Source: Pseudeuparius sepicola (taxonomy: Eukaryota > Arthropoda > Insecta > Coleoptera > Anthribidae). From it: DNA of 64,000 nt. The notes beneath the pieces were generated by a model that did no database searches, had not been told where the DNA came from, and saw only the letters and a program-made list of their open reading frames with translations. Positions 1-9,900 of this stretch are shown piece by piece. The first letter of the stretch is position 1; the number at the start of each line of letters is the position of its first letter. The translations under genes and the position numbers were made by a program. The DNA is taken from contig OY987298.1 of NCBI GenBank assembly GCA_963920635.1, forward strand, positions 62,601,949 to 62,665,948, read 5' to 3'.

Positions 1-11
1 CAGAGTTGTTC

Positions 12-32
12 TTATTATTATTATTATTATAT
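12..32. repeat. (ATT)n microsatellite, TAA target of the Dong-like element
   Basis: Six to seven ATT units directly abut the 3' end of the full-length element. Related runs lie at 3689-3705, 4468-4496 and 49684-49715, each bordering a copy of the same element. Dong-type elements are known to insert into TAA repeats, which fits. Confidence 0.9.
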
Positions 33-3000
33 CGACTTAGCCAAAAGGCATTCGCACTCCCTCTACGGGGAACATTCACTCAGATCCCGGGCATCCCGGA
101 TACCAAAAGGATCTGGCTCGGACGAGACCCTTGCCATGTTATCGGGCCCTAGGTGACATTGATGTTCTTGGACGATCCTGCATTCCCCATGAATTTCCTG
201 ACGGTTCGGGCTGTCGCAAGTAGTACCGCTTTCTGCATGGACCTGTAAAGACTATCAGTTAGATTCAGCTCCTTGATGTTTCTCAGCAAACTTTTTGGTA
301 TAACACCAGTTGTTGACATGATGATTGGAATCGTCTGGACGTTCTCCATTTCCCATTGCCTTCTAATTCGTTCTTCTAAGTCTCTGTACTTCGCGATCTT
401 CTCGACTTGCTTCACACGCAGGTTGTTGTTGTTCGGGATGGCCACATCAATCAGAGTTGTCTTCCTAGAAATTTTATCAACTATTATAAGGTCCGGTCTG
501 TTATGGGCAACTCGTTGATCAGTCAGAACTGTACGATCCCAGTACATCTTGTAGTTGCTGTTCTCAAGAACAGGCTCAGGTGTGTAGTTGTAATATGGGA
601 CCCTTTCTGTCTGCACAAGCAGCAGCTTTTCCGCCAGTTCCCGGTGCAAGATCTTGGCAACCGAATCGTGTCGTTCCTTATATTCCGTTGATGCGAACAT
701 CTGACATCCTCCTGTTATGTGCTGGATTGTTTCTGAAGTTGGGCACCCGTATCTGCATCTGTCATCCACTACCGATGCATCTCCTACAATGAATTTTAGG
801 TAGTTGCGAGTTGGTATAACCTGATCTTGTATGGCCAGTAGGAAGCCTTCCGTCTCGGGGAACATTCGTCCCGAGGTCAGCCAATAGTTCGACGCTAACT
901 TGTCGACATGTTCCTGGTTAACCTCATTAGGATGTCTCCCGTGCAGCGGCTTCCCCAACCACCTCTGTAGTTTATCGTTGTCGGTTCGGTGGTGATTTTG
1001 ACGCTCGTGTTCCGTCAGACGTAGCGGTGTTGAGACGTCTGCTCCGCATATAGCCCTATGTAGTGTGGAGCTGTTGGCCTGCCTGTAGAAATAATTACGC
1101 AGATTTAATATTTGTTGGTCCAATTGCTTGCTGAGATCTGCCAATCCTCTTCCTCCTAGTTGACGTGGCAGAGTTGTTCTTTCTACGGCGCTACGGGGAT
1201 GATGTTTATGAGCTTTTGTCAGTAGTGTCCTAACTTTTCGTTGCAGGTTGTTGATGTCCGTGTTGGTCCAATTCACTATTCCGAACGAATAGCTGAGTAC
1301 AGAGCACGCATACGTGTTCAGGGCCTTAAACAAATTCCTGCTGTTAAGATCAGTTCGCACTACTTGTCTTACTCTCTTGATGAATTCATTCGTTAAATCA
1401 GTCTTCATTGTTCGATGGTCTATCCTTTGAGCTTGTTTCATCCCGAGATACTTGTATGTATCTCCCTTGCTCATTGTTTCGATCTCCTGGCCGTCCTGCA
1501 TCTCGTGTGCGCTTTGTTCGAGCTTTCCCCGGATGATATTAAGGGTGCGGCACTTGTCCAGTCCAAACAGCATTCCGATGTCCCTGGAGAACTCCTCTAC
1601 AATTTTAAGCATTTGCGTTAGTTGGTTTTTGGTTGCGGCGATCAGTTTTAAATCATCCATATATAATAGGTGATTCAACTTGATCGCTTCTGCGTTGTTG
1701 CTTTTGATAGCGAAGCCATATTTTGTAGAGTTCAACCGATGTGATAGAGGGTTCATCGCCATGCAGAACCACAGTGGACTGAGTGAATCTCCTTGGAAAA
1801 TCCCTCTTCGGATGTTGATTGTGTCGGTCTCGATGTTACTGTCTGCGGTTCTGAGTTGTATCTTAGTGCGCCAGGTTGTCATAACGTGTTCTAAAAAGGA
1901 AACTGTATGATGATCTATTTTATACAGCTTTAAGATACCTGTGAGCCAGTCGTGAGGTACGGAATCAAATGCTTTTTTGTAGTCCACATAAGCCATGTGG
2001 AGGTTTCGTTGCTTGGAATGAGCCTGGTTGCAGATGACAGAGTCTATGATGAGTTGCTCTTTGCATCCCATTGCGCCCTTCGAGCAGCCCTTCTGCTGCA
2101 TTGCAATGATGTTGTTCCGCTCGCAGTGAGCATATATTCGCTGCGTAAGGCAAGATGTGATTATCTTGTAAAGCGTAGGCAAGCAGGTTATTGGGCGGTA
2201 CTTGGCAGGGTTATCCGTATTCCGCTGGTCTTTTGGTAACAGGTAAGTTGCACCCTGTGTAAGAAACAATGGCATTTTCAGAGGATCGAGCAAGACTTCA
2301 TTAATTAAGGTAGTTATTTGTTCATGCGTGCACCACAACTTCTTAATCCAATAATTTTGGAGATGATCTGGACCTGGTGCCTTCCAGTTGTGGGAATTCT
2401 TGATGACATCGGAGACCTCAGCGGTTGTGAATTGCTCGTGTTGCATCTGGCTATAGTTCCGGCCCATCTCGCGTTCTTCGCTGATCCAGCTTGCACTGAC
2501 ATTGTATGGGCCTGGTGTGGCAAGTTGATTTCTCCAGAAACCGTCGACCTGTTCTCTGCTAGGGTAACTCGCATTTGTGGCATCGGCGCTAGAATTAAAA
2601 GCACGGTAGAAACCCTTTTCTGATCGTTCAAAGAGTTTATTGTCTCGTTTCCTGTTGTTACTAGCCTTGTATCTCCTCAGACGCCCTGCGAAAACAGAAA
2701 GTTTTTGTTTTAATGTGTCAAGACATTGTTGAGCAGTGATGTTCGCGGGGTCATGCCGAGAATGCATTTGGGTGCGGCTCACTACTGCCTGCACCGCCCT
2801 CTGGATCCTTCCAGTTCTAACTCCTCTGATATATTCCGTCACTTGTCCTATGTCTTTACGGAGACTCTCGATCTTTCGATTCAGTCGCATTTCCCATTGA
2901 GCCATTCGTGGTTCTGGTCTTGCACGATTCAACTCTTGGGCCGTTCGGATCTTGGCACCCATTACAGTGATGACTGCCGTTGCGGCACAGTAGATTAACA

Positions 3001-3690
3001 TGTGCATACGTTCTAATGTTGGTGTCACTGAAACATAGCTTGGTAAAATTCTTGTGTTCATAAGATCGAGCACGATCGCAAGTTTCCTGGAAGAATTTAA
3101 TCTTGGTAGCGGTGGCCTGCTAAGTGGGTCTGTGCCTTCGTATCGCAATACTGCCTGTCTCATATGTGTGTCCAAGCCTTCAAAATGTTCTTCGTTAACC
3201 CGTTCCAGACTCTCGGTTGTTGGTTCTACCGTTTCGGCTTCTAGTTGTTGTCCAGGCTCTTGAAGTTCCCCATTGTTGTTGTTGTCATCTATGTCTATGT
3301 GTTCGCCGTGGATCTCTAGCTCAACTTCCCGTTTGATAGCGTTAAGTCGCGTTTCTGGAATTCGGTTATTTCTTAGAATAGTTCGATACTGATCTGACAC
3401 TCTTTGTTCAGACACTTGCATGTGTGGAAAGTCCCTGCAGAACTCGGCATGCAGTTGTTGTCGGTAGCCGATAATCTCTTGTCCTAAGTTTGTCACCCTG
3501 TAGAAAATACGCATAATCGATTCATTCATGGACACAGTCCATTTCATGCGTCGTCGTTGTAATCCCGCCTCTGTGAACGCTGGCTGAAGTTCCCGCGCAG
3601 CACCTTCGGTGGGTGGAACCCTAGTTCTCGTTTGGCTCCCATGTTGTAGATGTTCGTGTTGTTGTTTTCGTGTTCGTGTGTTCGTGTTAT
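33..3690 (-). mobile_element. Full-length Dong/R4-clade non-LTR retrotransposon
   Basis: A 3.66-kb element on the minus strand. Its 3' end (plus position 33) and its 5' end (about 3690) both abut (ATT)n. It has one long reading frame, a 3' UTR of about 115 bp and no poly(A) tail. The encoded protein combines a reverse transcriptase, a CCHC motif and a restriction-like endonuclease, the arrangement of R2/R4/Dong-type elements. The TAA-repeat target matches Dong. The exact 5' end is uncertain because the sequence near 3660-3690 is simple (GTGTTCGT-like) before the repeat. The intact frame suggests a young, perhaps still active copy. Confidence 0.88.
149..3547 (-). CDS. Dong-like ORF: Myb-like domain, reverse transcriptase, CCHC, restriction-like endonuclease
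   Basis: The reading frame is open from 3754 to 149 (1201 codons), but its first ~22 codons lie in the neighbouring truncated copy's 3' end and in an AAT run that reads as Asn. Met70 (plus 3547) is the first Met inside the element, just before a tryptophan-containing Myb-like region, so I start there. Numbered from 3754: RT about 500-760, with motif A DYKKAFD (591-597), GDSLSP (655-660) and the catalytic YMDD (699-702 region). The zinc motif is C1000-x3-C1004-x7-H1012-x4-C1017. The endonuclease has RPD at 1086-1088 and LIDV with Asp1103, followed by a KY-containing helix. The product would nick TAA repeats and prime reverse transcription on the target. No stop or frameshift is seen. Confidence 0.9.
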   Translation of the reverse strand: MKWTVSMNESIMRIFYRVTNLGQEIIGYRQQLHAEFCRDFPHMQVSEQRVSDQYRTILRNNRIPETRLNAIKREVELEIHGEHIDIDDNNNNGELQEPGQQLEAETVEPTTESLERVNEEHFEGLDTHMRQAVLRYEGTDPLSRPPLPRLNSSRKLAIVLDLMNTRILPSYVSVTPTLERMHMLIYCAATAVITVMGAKIRTAQELNRARPEPRMAQWEMRLNRKIESLRKDIGQVTEYIRGVRTGRIQRAVQAVVSRTQMHSRHDPANITAQQCLDTLKQKLSVFAGRLRRYKASNNRKRDNKLFERSEKGFYRAFNSSADATNASYPSREQVDGFWRNQLATPGPYNVSASWISEEREMGRNYSQMQHEQFTTAEVSDVIKNSHNWKAPGPDHLQNYWIKKLWCTHEQITTLINEVLLDPLKMPLFLTQGATYLLPKDQRNTDNPAKYRPITCLPTLYKIITSCLTQRIYAHCERNNIIAMQQKGCSKGAMGCKEQLIIDSVICNQAHSKQRNLHMAYVDYKKAFDSVPHDWLTGILKLYKIDHHTVSFLEHVMTTWRTKIQLRTADSNIETDTINIRRGIFQGDSLSPLWFCMAMNPLSHRLNSTKYGFAIKSNNAEAIKLNHLLYMDDLKLIAATKNQLTQMLKIVEEFSRDIGMLFGLDKCRTLNIIRGKLEQSAHEMQDGQEIETMSKGDTYKYLGMKQAQRIDHRTMKTDLTNEFIKRVRQVVRTDLNSRNLFKALNTYACSVLSYSFGIVNWTNTDINNLQRKVRTLLTKAHKHHPRSAVERTTLPRQLGGRGLADLSKQLDQQILNLRNYFYRQANSSTLHRAICGADVSTPLRLTEHERQNHHRTDNDKLQRWLGKPLHGRHPNEVNQEHVDKLASNYWLTSGRMFPETEGFLLAIQDQVIPTRNYLKFIVGDASVVDDRCRYGCPTSETIQHITGGCQMFASTEYKERHDSVAKILHRELAEKLLLVQTERVPYYNYTPEPVLENSNYKMYWDRTVLTDQRVAHNRPDLIIVDKISRKTTLIDVAIPNNNNLRVKQVEKIAKYRDLEERIRRQWEMENVQTIPIIMSTTGVIPKSLLRNIKELNLTDSLYRSMQKAVLLATARTVRKFMGNAGSSKNINVT

Positions 3691-3706
3691 TATTATTATT
3701 ATTATC

Positions 3707-4469
3707 TCGACTTAGCCAAAAGGCATTCGCACTCCCTCTACGGGGAACATTCACTCAGATCCCGGGCATCCCGGATACCAAAAGGATCTGGCTCGGACGA
3801 GACCCTTGCCATGTTATCGGGCCCTAGGTGACATTGATGTTCTTGGACGATCCTGCATTCCCCATGAATTTCCTGACGGTTCGGGCTGTCGCAAGTAGTA
3901 CCGCTTTCTGCATGGACCTGTAAAGACTATCAGTTAGATTCAGCTCCTTGATGTTTCTCAGCAAACTTTTTGGTATAACACCAGTTGTTGACATGATGAT
4001 TGGAATCGTCTGGACGTTCTCCATTTCCCATTGCCTTCTAATTCGTTCTTCTAAGTCTCTGTACTTCGCGATCTTCTCGACTTGCTTCACACGCAGGTTG
4101 TTGTTGTTCGGGATGGCCACATCAATCAGAGTTGTCTTCCTAGAAATTTTATCAACTATTATAAGGTCCGGTCTGTTATGGGCAACTCGTTGATCAGTCA
4201 GAACTGTACGATCCCAGTACATCTTGTAGTTGCTGTTCTCAAGAACAGGCTCAGGTGTGTAGTTGTAATATGGGACCCTTTCTGTCTGCACAAGCAGCAG
4301 CTTTTCCGCCAGTTCCCGGTGCAAGATCTTGGCAACCGAATCGTGTCGTTCCTTATATTCCGTTGATGCGAACATCTGACATCCTCCTGTTATGTGCTGG
4401 ATTGTTTCTGAAGTTGGGCACCCGTATCTGCATCTGTCATCCACTACCGATGCATCTCCTACAATGAAT
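3707..4469 (-). mobile_element. 5'-truncated Dong-like copy, head-to-tail with the full copy
   Basis: This stretch repeats 32-794 at a constant offset of 3675 bases, with essentially no differences I could find. It keeps the 3' UTR and the C-terminal CCHC and endonuclease region (open from 4444 to 3824) and ends abruptly at 4469 in (ATT)n. Such 5' truncation is normal for target-primed reverse transcription. Near-identity to the full copy implies recent insertion or local duplication. Confidence 0.9.
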
Positions 4470-4496
4470 ATTATTATTATTATTATTATTATTATA
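4468..4496. repeat. (ATT)n bordering the truncated Dong-like copy
   Basis: Nine to ten ATT units follow directly on the truncation point; the shared AAT makes the junction position ambiguous by 2-3 bases. Confidence 0.9.
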
Positions 4497-5465
4497 TTAG
4501 TATTTTGAAATAAAATGATTTGAAATTAATTATTTTGCTAGGGGTCATACGACCTCAGTGTGAAATAAAGTCACGAATTTTAAATTTTTAGGCGTGTAAG
4601 CGTTGGTGTAAGTTAACTAAATGCAAGCTAGCTGAATTGCTACACTAATAATAAAACCAAAACCTCGAATAAAACTAAATGATGGATTTGTTCCAACAGT
4701 TCTGAAACCGTTCTCGGTAATCTAATTGGTTGAAAACAGTTCTGGAATTACTTTCCTGCATTCTGATTCAATGATGAGACACACGCCAAACTTTTATCAG
4801 AGAATAATTATGCTTTTATCTCCTCGTTTTTTAGGTTATAAATATTTACTTACCTGAATTTTACCTCTTGAGCAAGATTCTTTTATTAACCCTCTTGAGT
4901 TTTATTTCACCAGAACAGTTTTAGCTTATTTATCACTATAACAGTAAATAATAACGGAGGTTATCAACACAAACAGTTTTTTATTAAAACTGAACCAACG
5001 TCGTGCTGCTCATGCATCTATCAAATAAACAATCGGGTTACTATGCAACTCTAGGGGTATCTGACATTATACTAAGCAATTTAGCCGTAAGAGAGCTATA
5101 CTAAGCATTTTTAGACGTAACTGAAATTAAATCATACAGATATCCCATTTTTTGCTTAGTATGTGTTAGTTACGGCTAAAAGGCTTAAAATAAAGGACTG
5201 CTTCAGTAGATACCACTAATTTTATATTGGAAAATAAAATATTTGGACAGCAGATACGTAAATAATAGCTTAGTATAAGATGCAAAATATATAGCAGAAT
5301 TTCTAGAAGGCATTATCTCATTATTGGAAAAATTTGCGGTTACCCCCTTTGGGCTTAGTGCGGCAGTATAGACGAGTCATATAACCAGTTTTCCTTCACC
5401 CAAGGAAAATTGTCGTTATAACTTATATACAAACAAATAATAGCTTAATTAAGAGACAACTGAAT
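4497..5465. other. Unassigned AT-rich intergenic or intronic sequence
   Basis: No coding signal on either strand. Near 5060-5190 an AGCC(G/T)TAA-like word recurs in both orientations (an imperfect foldback), but no element ends could be defined. If PACS continues left, this is part of its next intron. Confidence 0.5.
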
Positions 5466-5469
5466 CAAG

Positions 5470-6346
5470 CTTACAGTGTTTAGCATGTTAAGGATGTTCA
5501 GAATGCCTTGGCTCATGATCTTCAAACATTTTGGTCATATGTGGGTTCTAGGAATCATTGTAATAGGATACCAGGTAGAATGATGTTTGGAGACTGTTCT
5601 TGTGACAAACCACAAGAAATAGTTAATGCCTTTGCTCAATATTTTTAGGGTGTTTACACAGACTCTAGCAGTGATAATGAGGTTTTTGATAGAGGAGCAT
5701 CCTGCTTGATTAATAATATCATGTTTGATTCTATAACTGCAATGAAGATTGCGGCTGTTGTCAAAAATCTAAAAGATAAATTTACATCTGGACCAGATCA
5801 AATACCTTCATTTCTAGTTAAAGGTTGCGCGCAGGTTCTATGTTCACCTTTGTCCAAACTCTTCAATCTTGCAGTTGGGTCTCAGATTTTTCCTCGTTTT
5901 TGGAAATCGGCTCGAGTGTGTCCCATTTTAAAATCTGGAGATCAGTCTAATGTGAACTAAATAATTTCTCAAAAGTATTCGCAATGATCATATATAACAG
6001 AATATTTCCGTCTGTCCAACATTTAATTTCTGATTTTCCACGGTTTTATGTACAAAAGGTCTACGTGACCAACTTAACATCCAATTTATTGCAGAAGTAT
6101 TGGACGGAGGTGGACAGGTAGGTGTGCTGTATACCGATTTTGCAAAGGCCTTTGATTGGATCAGTCATGATTATTGCTAAGCAAACTCCACCTGTTCGGT
6201 TTTAATCATTCAGCCATTGCTCTTCTGAAGTTATATCTCACTAATATACTACAATTTGTTTTCTATAACGGTCACAAATCATCTGAATATCTGGCTTCAT
6301 CTGGAGTCCCACAGGGCTCAAACCTTGCACCTTTACTATTTCTAAT
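5470..6346 (+). pseudogene. Jockey/CR1-like non-LTR reverse transcriptase fragment
   Basis: Pieces of one RT are spread over three frames. In order they are: a linker with HDLQTFWSYV (about 5514), LKDKFTSGPDQIPSFLVKG (about 5780), a WKxARVCPILKSGD motif (to 5940), LYTDFAKAFDW (motif A, about 6130), and GVPQGSNLAPLLFL (about 6306-6340). At least three frameshifts and several stops break it. The YxDD box and C-terminus are absent because the sequence changes into a foldback repeat at about 6347. It is a dead fragment, and both ends of the element are missing. The clade is assigned from motif style only. Confidence 0.8.
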
Positions 6347-6585
6347 TTTTTTTCTACAAGCGTGCGTACACTTTTCCGCACACTTGTAGAAAAAAAAAGT
6401 ACACTTTTCCGCACGCATTTTAGTTTAGAAAGTGTCACTTTTCTGCACTAGTGCGGAAAAGTACTTTTCCGCACTAATTTTCCGCACTAGTGTGGAAAAG
6501 TGGCACTTTCTAAACTAAAATGCGTGCGGAAAAGTAAATGCGTGCAGAAAAGTGTCTTATTTTTCCGCACGCTTGTAGAAAAAAT
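6347..6585. repeat. Foldback element built from TTTTCCGCAC units
   Basis: Ends are inverted copies (TTTTTCTACAAGCGTGCG on the left, its complement at 6565-6585). Inside, a TTTTCCGCAC word recurs about ten times in both orientations, so the ~240 bp can fold on itself. It terminates the RT fragment at its left edge. It looks like a small non-autonomous insertion; no certain TSD was found. Confidence 0.75.
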
Positions 6586-6875
6586 AGTGCATTTGCTGTA
6601 GTTTGTAAACAACAAAAAGAGGTTATGAAAGAAACTGACGATGTCCATGGCACATGTGCATCGGTCACTGACACCAAACAGTACAAAATATTCACGCAGG
6701 CAAAATGTGACTGCTGCTTGTTAGGCTGGATTAGCAGCATATTATGTTGTTCACCGAATCTAGCAAGGTCAGCAACTTGACATGTTGCATTTGCAAAATG
6801 TGACCAATGCAAAACGCTCCTGTTATGTACGAAGAGCGGCACAAAGTATGCATAATATATTTTATTATTAGTTAC
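6586..6875. other. Unassigned; no RT continuation seen
   Basis: After the foldback the RT frame does not resume recognisably. Open frames of 80-110 codons exist on both strands but resemble nothing I know. Confidence 0.4.
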
Positions 6876-6995
6876 CTCTCATTGGCATAGTATGGGAAGT
6901 GCGAGCAGAGCATATCAACCTGGATACTCCATCCACCATCTGACTGCGATGTTCGGTGTCCTTCTCTTTCTCTTTTTTCTTACCCAGTCTCATAA
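6876..6995 (-). CDS. PACS: PACS exon k (SRLICSA segment)
   Basis: The acceptor is ...TTGTTGCAG before 6995 and the donor is GTAACT after 6876. The exon starts by completing a codon whose first base is in the exon ending at 31271, exactly as phase requires. It encodes a KKKEKEKD basic stretch, then SQMVDGVSRLICSART, the counterpart of SQ(V/C)IEGISRLIC in vertebrate PACS. It lies 24.3 kb from its upstream neighbour. Confidence 0.92.
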
Positions 6996-9900
6996 CTGCA
7001 ACAAGAAATAAAGCCTTTTAGTATTCAAATTAATTTTTAAAAATATTTTAGGGATGAATAATAAGCTAACAATAATGGCAACAGGGACTGGAAAGTTAGT
7101 AACAAACTATTATATCCTAGGATTTACTATATCCTTATTATAAATAGGGATCACCTGAAAAGCTGTAATATAAACTGTTTTCTTATTGTGATAGCCAAGG
7201 TCAAATAGTGACGAAAAATTCACTGGGTGGAACATAAGTCAAAGAAATTTTGAATGGTAGACCAGACATTGATCGTTTCAATCCCTCGCTAGCTGTTATT
7301 TAGAAGAAACTATTAACTGACCATGAATACCCATGGTTTTAAGCTGTAAAATGTGACATAAATAAATAAAAATAAAATGTCTATTGTGTTATCAGCTGGA
7401 AAAGTTTATAGTGATCTACACAAATTTTCAATTTCTATAAAAAAAATGTATAATTCAATTTTTATAAATGTATTATTTATAAAAATAGTTACTTTTAATG
7501 CCTCGGTTTTATTCATTCTAAAATCGGCTACTGTTGAAATATACGCAATCAAATGTATTGTACACCAGTGCTCGGAAGGGAATGGACTAATTATCAACCA
7601 GAACGGATTACTTATATTGTGTATAAGTAGGCTTAGTATGGGGGGGGGGGGGAGGTCGAGCAACTTTGCCATCATGAAATAATTTTTATTGGAAAGTATA
7701 TTAATATAAAAAATGGAAATGAATAAATCAACCATAATAGGGAAGTTTCCTCTAATTAAATTTTGAAATAAAATGCTAATCAGTGGATGAAGTATCACCA
7801 AATTACACTACCAGCATATTATTATTATATAACTTTCCTCAAAAGTGTTGCATTAATTAATAATTTGAGAGTAAAATGTGGATTTTTTAAATCTTCATTT
7901 GGGTAGCCGTCGTGGGTACCAACGCTAGCTCAGAAGAAGAAAAAATGAAACAAATGTATATTGTAAAATATCCTTCAGCTGACAGCGGACAACATAACAA
8001 ACAATTCGGAGTCTTCTGCCTCATTTTGTAAAAGCAACTACCGACAATCTGCCCAGCATAGACATATTTATGATGACCGAAAATGATTTTCTCATAACAG
8101 AAATGTACTGTTGAAGTCGTAGGGAGGTTACGTCCAACAGCTTTAAACCACAGTTTCTTTTTATGCGGTGCAGCGGGCAGGTTCACAAAAATTTTGTTGG
8201 TACAACAAAGCACTTTTCCGTCATTGCGAATAAACACAGTAAATTCACACAAAATATACAACTCCTTTAAAATTATTCGCACCTAACGCGTCGAAATGGT
8301 AAACAAACAGCTTGCTCAAACAGCTGGTTGTCAATATGGTCGAGTTTTAGTTTTACCAATCTTATGTGTTTTACTTTTAGGTCACAAAAGTAATCAAGTA
8401 ACTTAAATGTATAATTAAGTATATTATGAAAATTGTTCAATTTCTGTAGTTATTATTTTTATTATAAATATTATTTATTTATTTTTTTGCATATTTGTTT
8501 ATTTGGGAACAATTGGGTACCTACTATTAAGTTATATTCCGGGTGTTTGGGCAATAATTATGTTTAATGTGTTCAAGATTTTCTAAAATCCAACCGCAAT
8601 TTTCCTTTCCTATAAAAGCGTAGCGGCTCCCTTTTTTTTGTGCGTGCTTCTTCTTCTTCTTCTTTTTTTGACTATATACCTACGTATCAAGTGAATCGAC
8701 AAAGGACAAGAGTTCACCTGGTTCCGCCAAGCCATGCAGTCTAATTTACGCCGACTGCACCAAAAACGCTTTTCCGACGCTTTCTCGCACTTTCTACTGG
8801 TGTTTTTCGCTAGTGCTACTACAGGTCTACAGGGGTACCCCGCTTTTGCAGCTTCTTGAAATCACGCAGCCTCCTGGACCGTTCAAAGGGTAAGTCGCTT
8901 ACGGTATCCTTTTATTTCCTCATCCCGCATTTTCGCTAGACGCTAACCAACGAATACTTGGGGAATATATAACCATCTCATTAGTCCACTAGTCTAGCTC
9001 CCATAACATTTTGGTCCTCCGATCCGGATGGTTCATATTTTCCATTTATGCGTTGCTGAGCCCTTTCTAAAACATTGTTTTGAGCAAATTTCTCATATTT
9101 TTTGTCCAATATCAAATATTTCGCTACACACATTGTGTTAAAATCAACCTATTCACGGTCTTTTCGCAGGCAAAGTTCGTATTCGCATTCTTTCTTTTGG
9201 CGCTGTTCGAGTTTTTTTTGTGAGACGCTAAAAAACAAAAAAATTCGCATTTGCTCGCTGACACATCGCTTTCTTTGCCAAGAATAACGCTATTTCCCTT
9301 TCAAACTGTCTACTGCTGCTGATAAAATTAAAAAGTCTATCATGTTTCGCAATATTGAAATGTCGAATTTGATTGTTCTACAACAATCGGCACAACTCGC
9401 AAAAGGTTCTGAAGATAAAAGAGCTTCTTTTCACACAAGGTGTGAAGAACTTGATAAAATGCAAAGTGAATTTAATAAACATCACTATGCTCTATTAAAT
9501 TTTATATTTAATGATGAAGATCAAGTGAAAAGCGCTGTAGAAGATTTACAAAAATTCAACACGGTTTCTAAGGAAGTTAAAACCATTTATAATGAGTTAT
9601 TTGGGTCTAAGAGTAACTCCTCTATAAAAAATGACGCCTCTGATTCTGTATCAAACCCAAATAGCAATGTTCGATTGTCAAAATTAGAATTGATTAAGTT
9701 CAAAGGTGATATTTCCAGTTTTCCCCTCTTCCACGATCTCTTTGAAAGTTTGGTGCATAAAAATACAACACTTACTGCGATAGAAAAATTTTCTTATTTA
9801 GTCAATAACTTGGAAGGACCACCGCTTGCTATGATGAATGTTATTCCAATGTCAGGTGACAATTATTTGAAAGCTTACGAGAGTCTTGTCAAAAGATATT

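Noticed and set aside
273..2998. Several 70-100 codon plus-strand frames opposite the Dong-like ORF
   Set aside because: They are antisense shadows of a long, domain-bearing minus-strand ORF and show no family resemblance.
3548..3754. Start of the Dong-like protein at 3754
   Set aside because: The first ~22 codons are the neighbouring copy's 3' UTR and the AAT tract; the element itself begins near 3690 and the first internal Met is at 3547.
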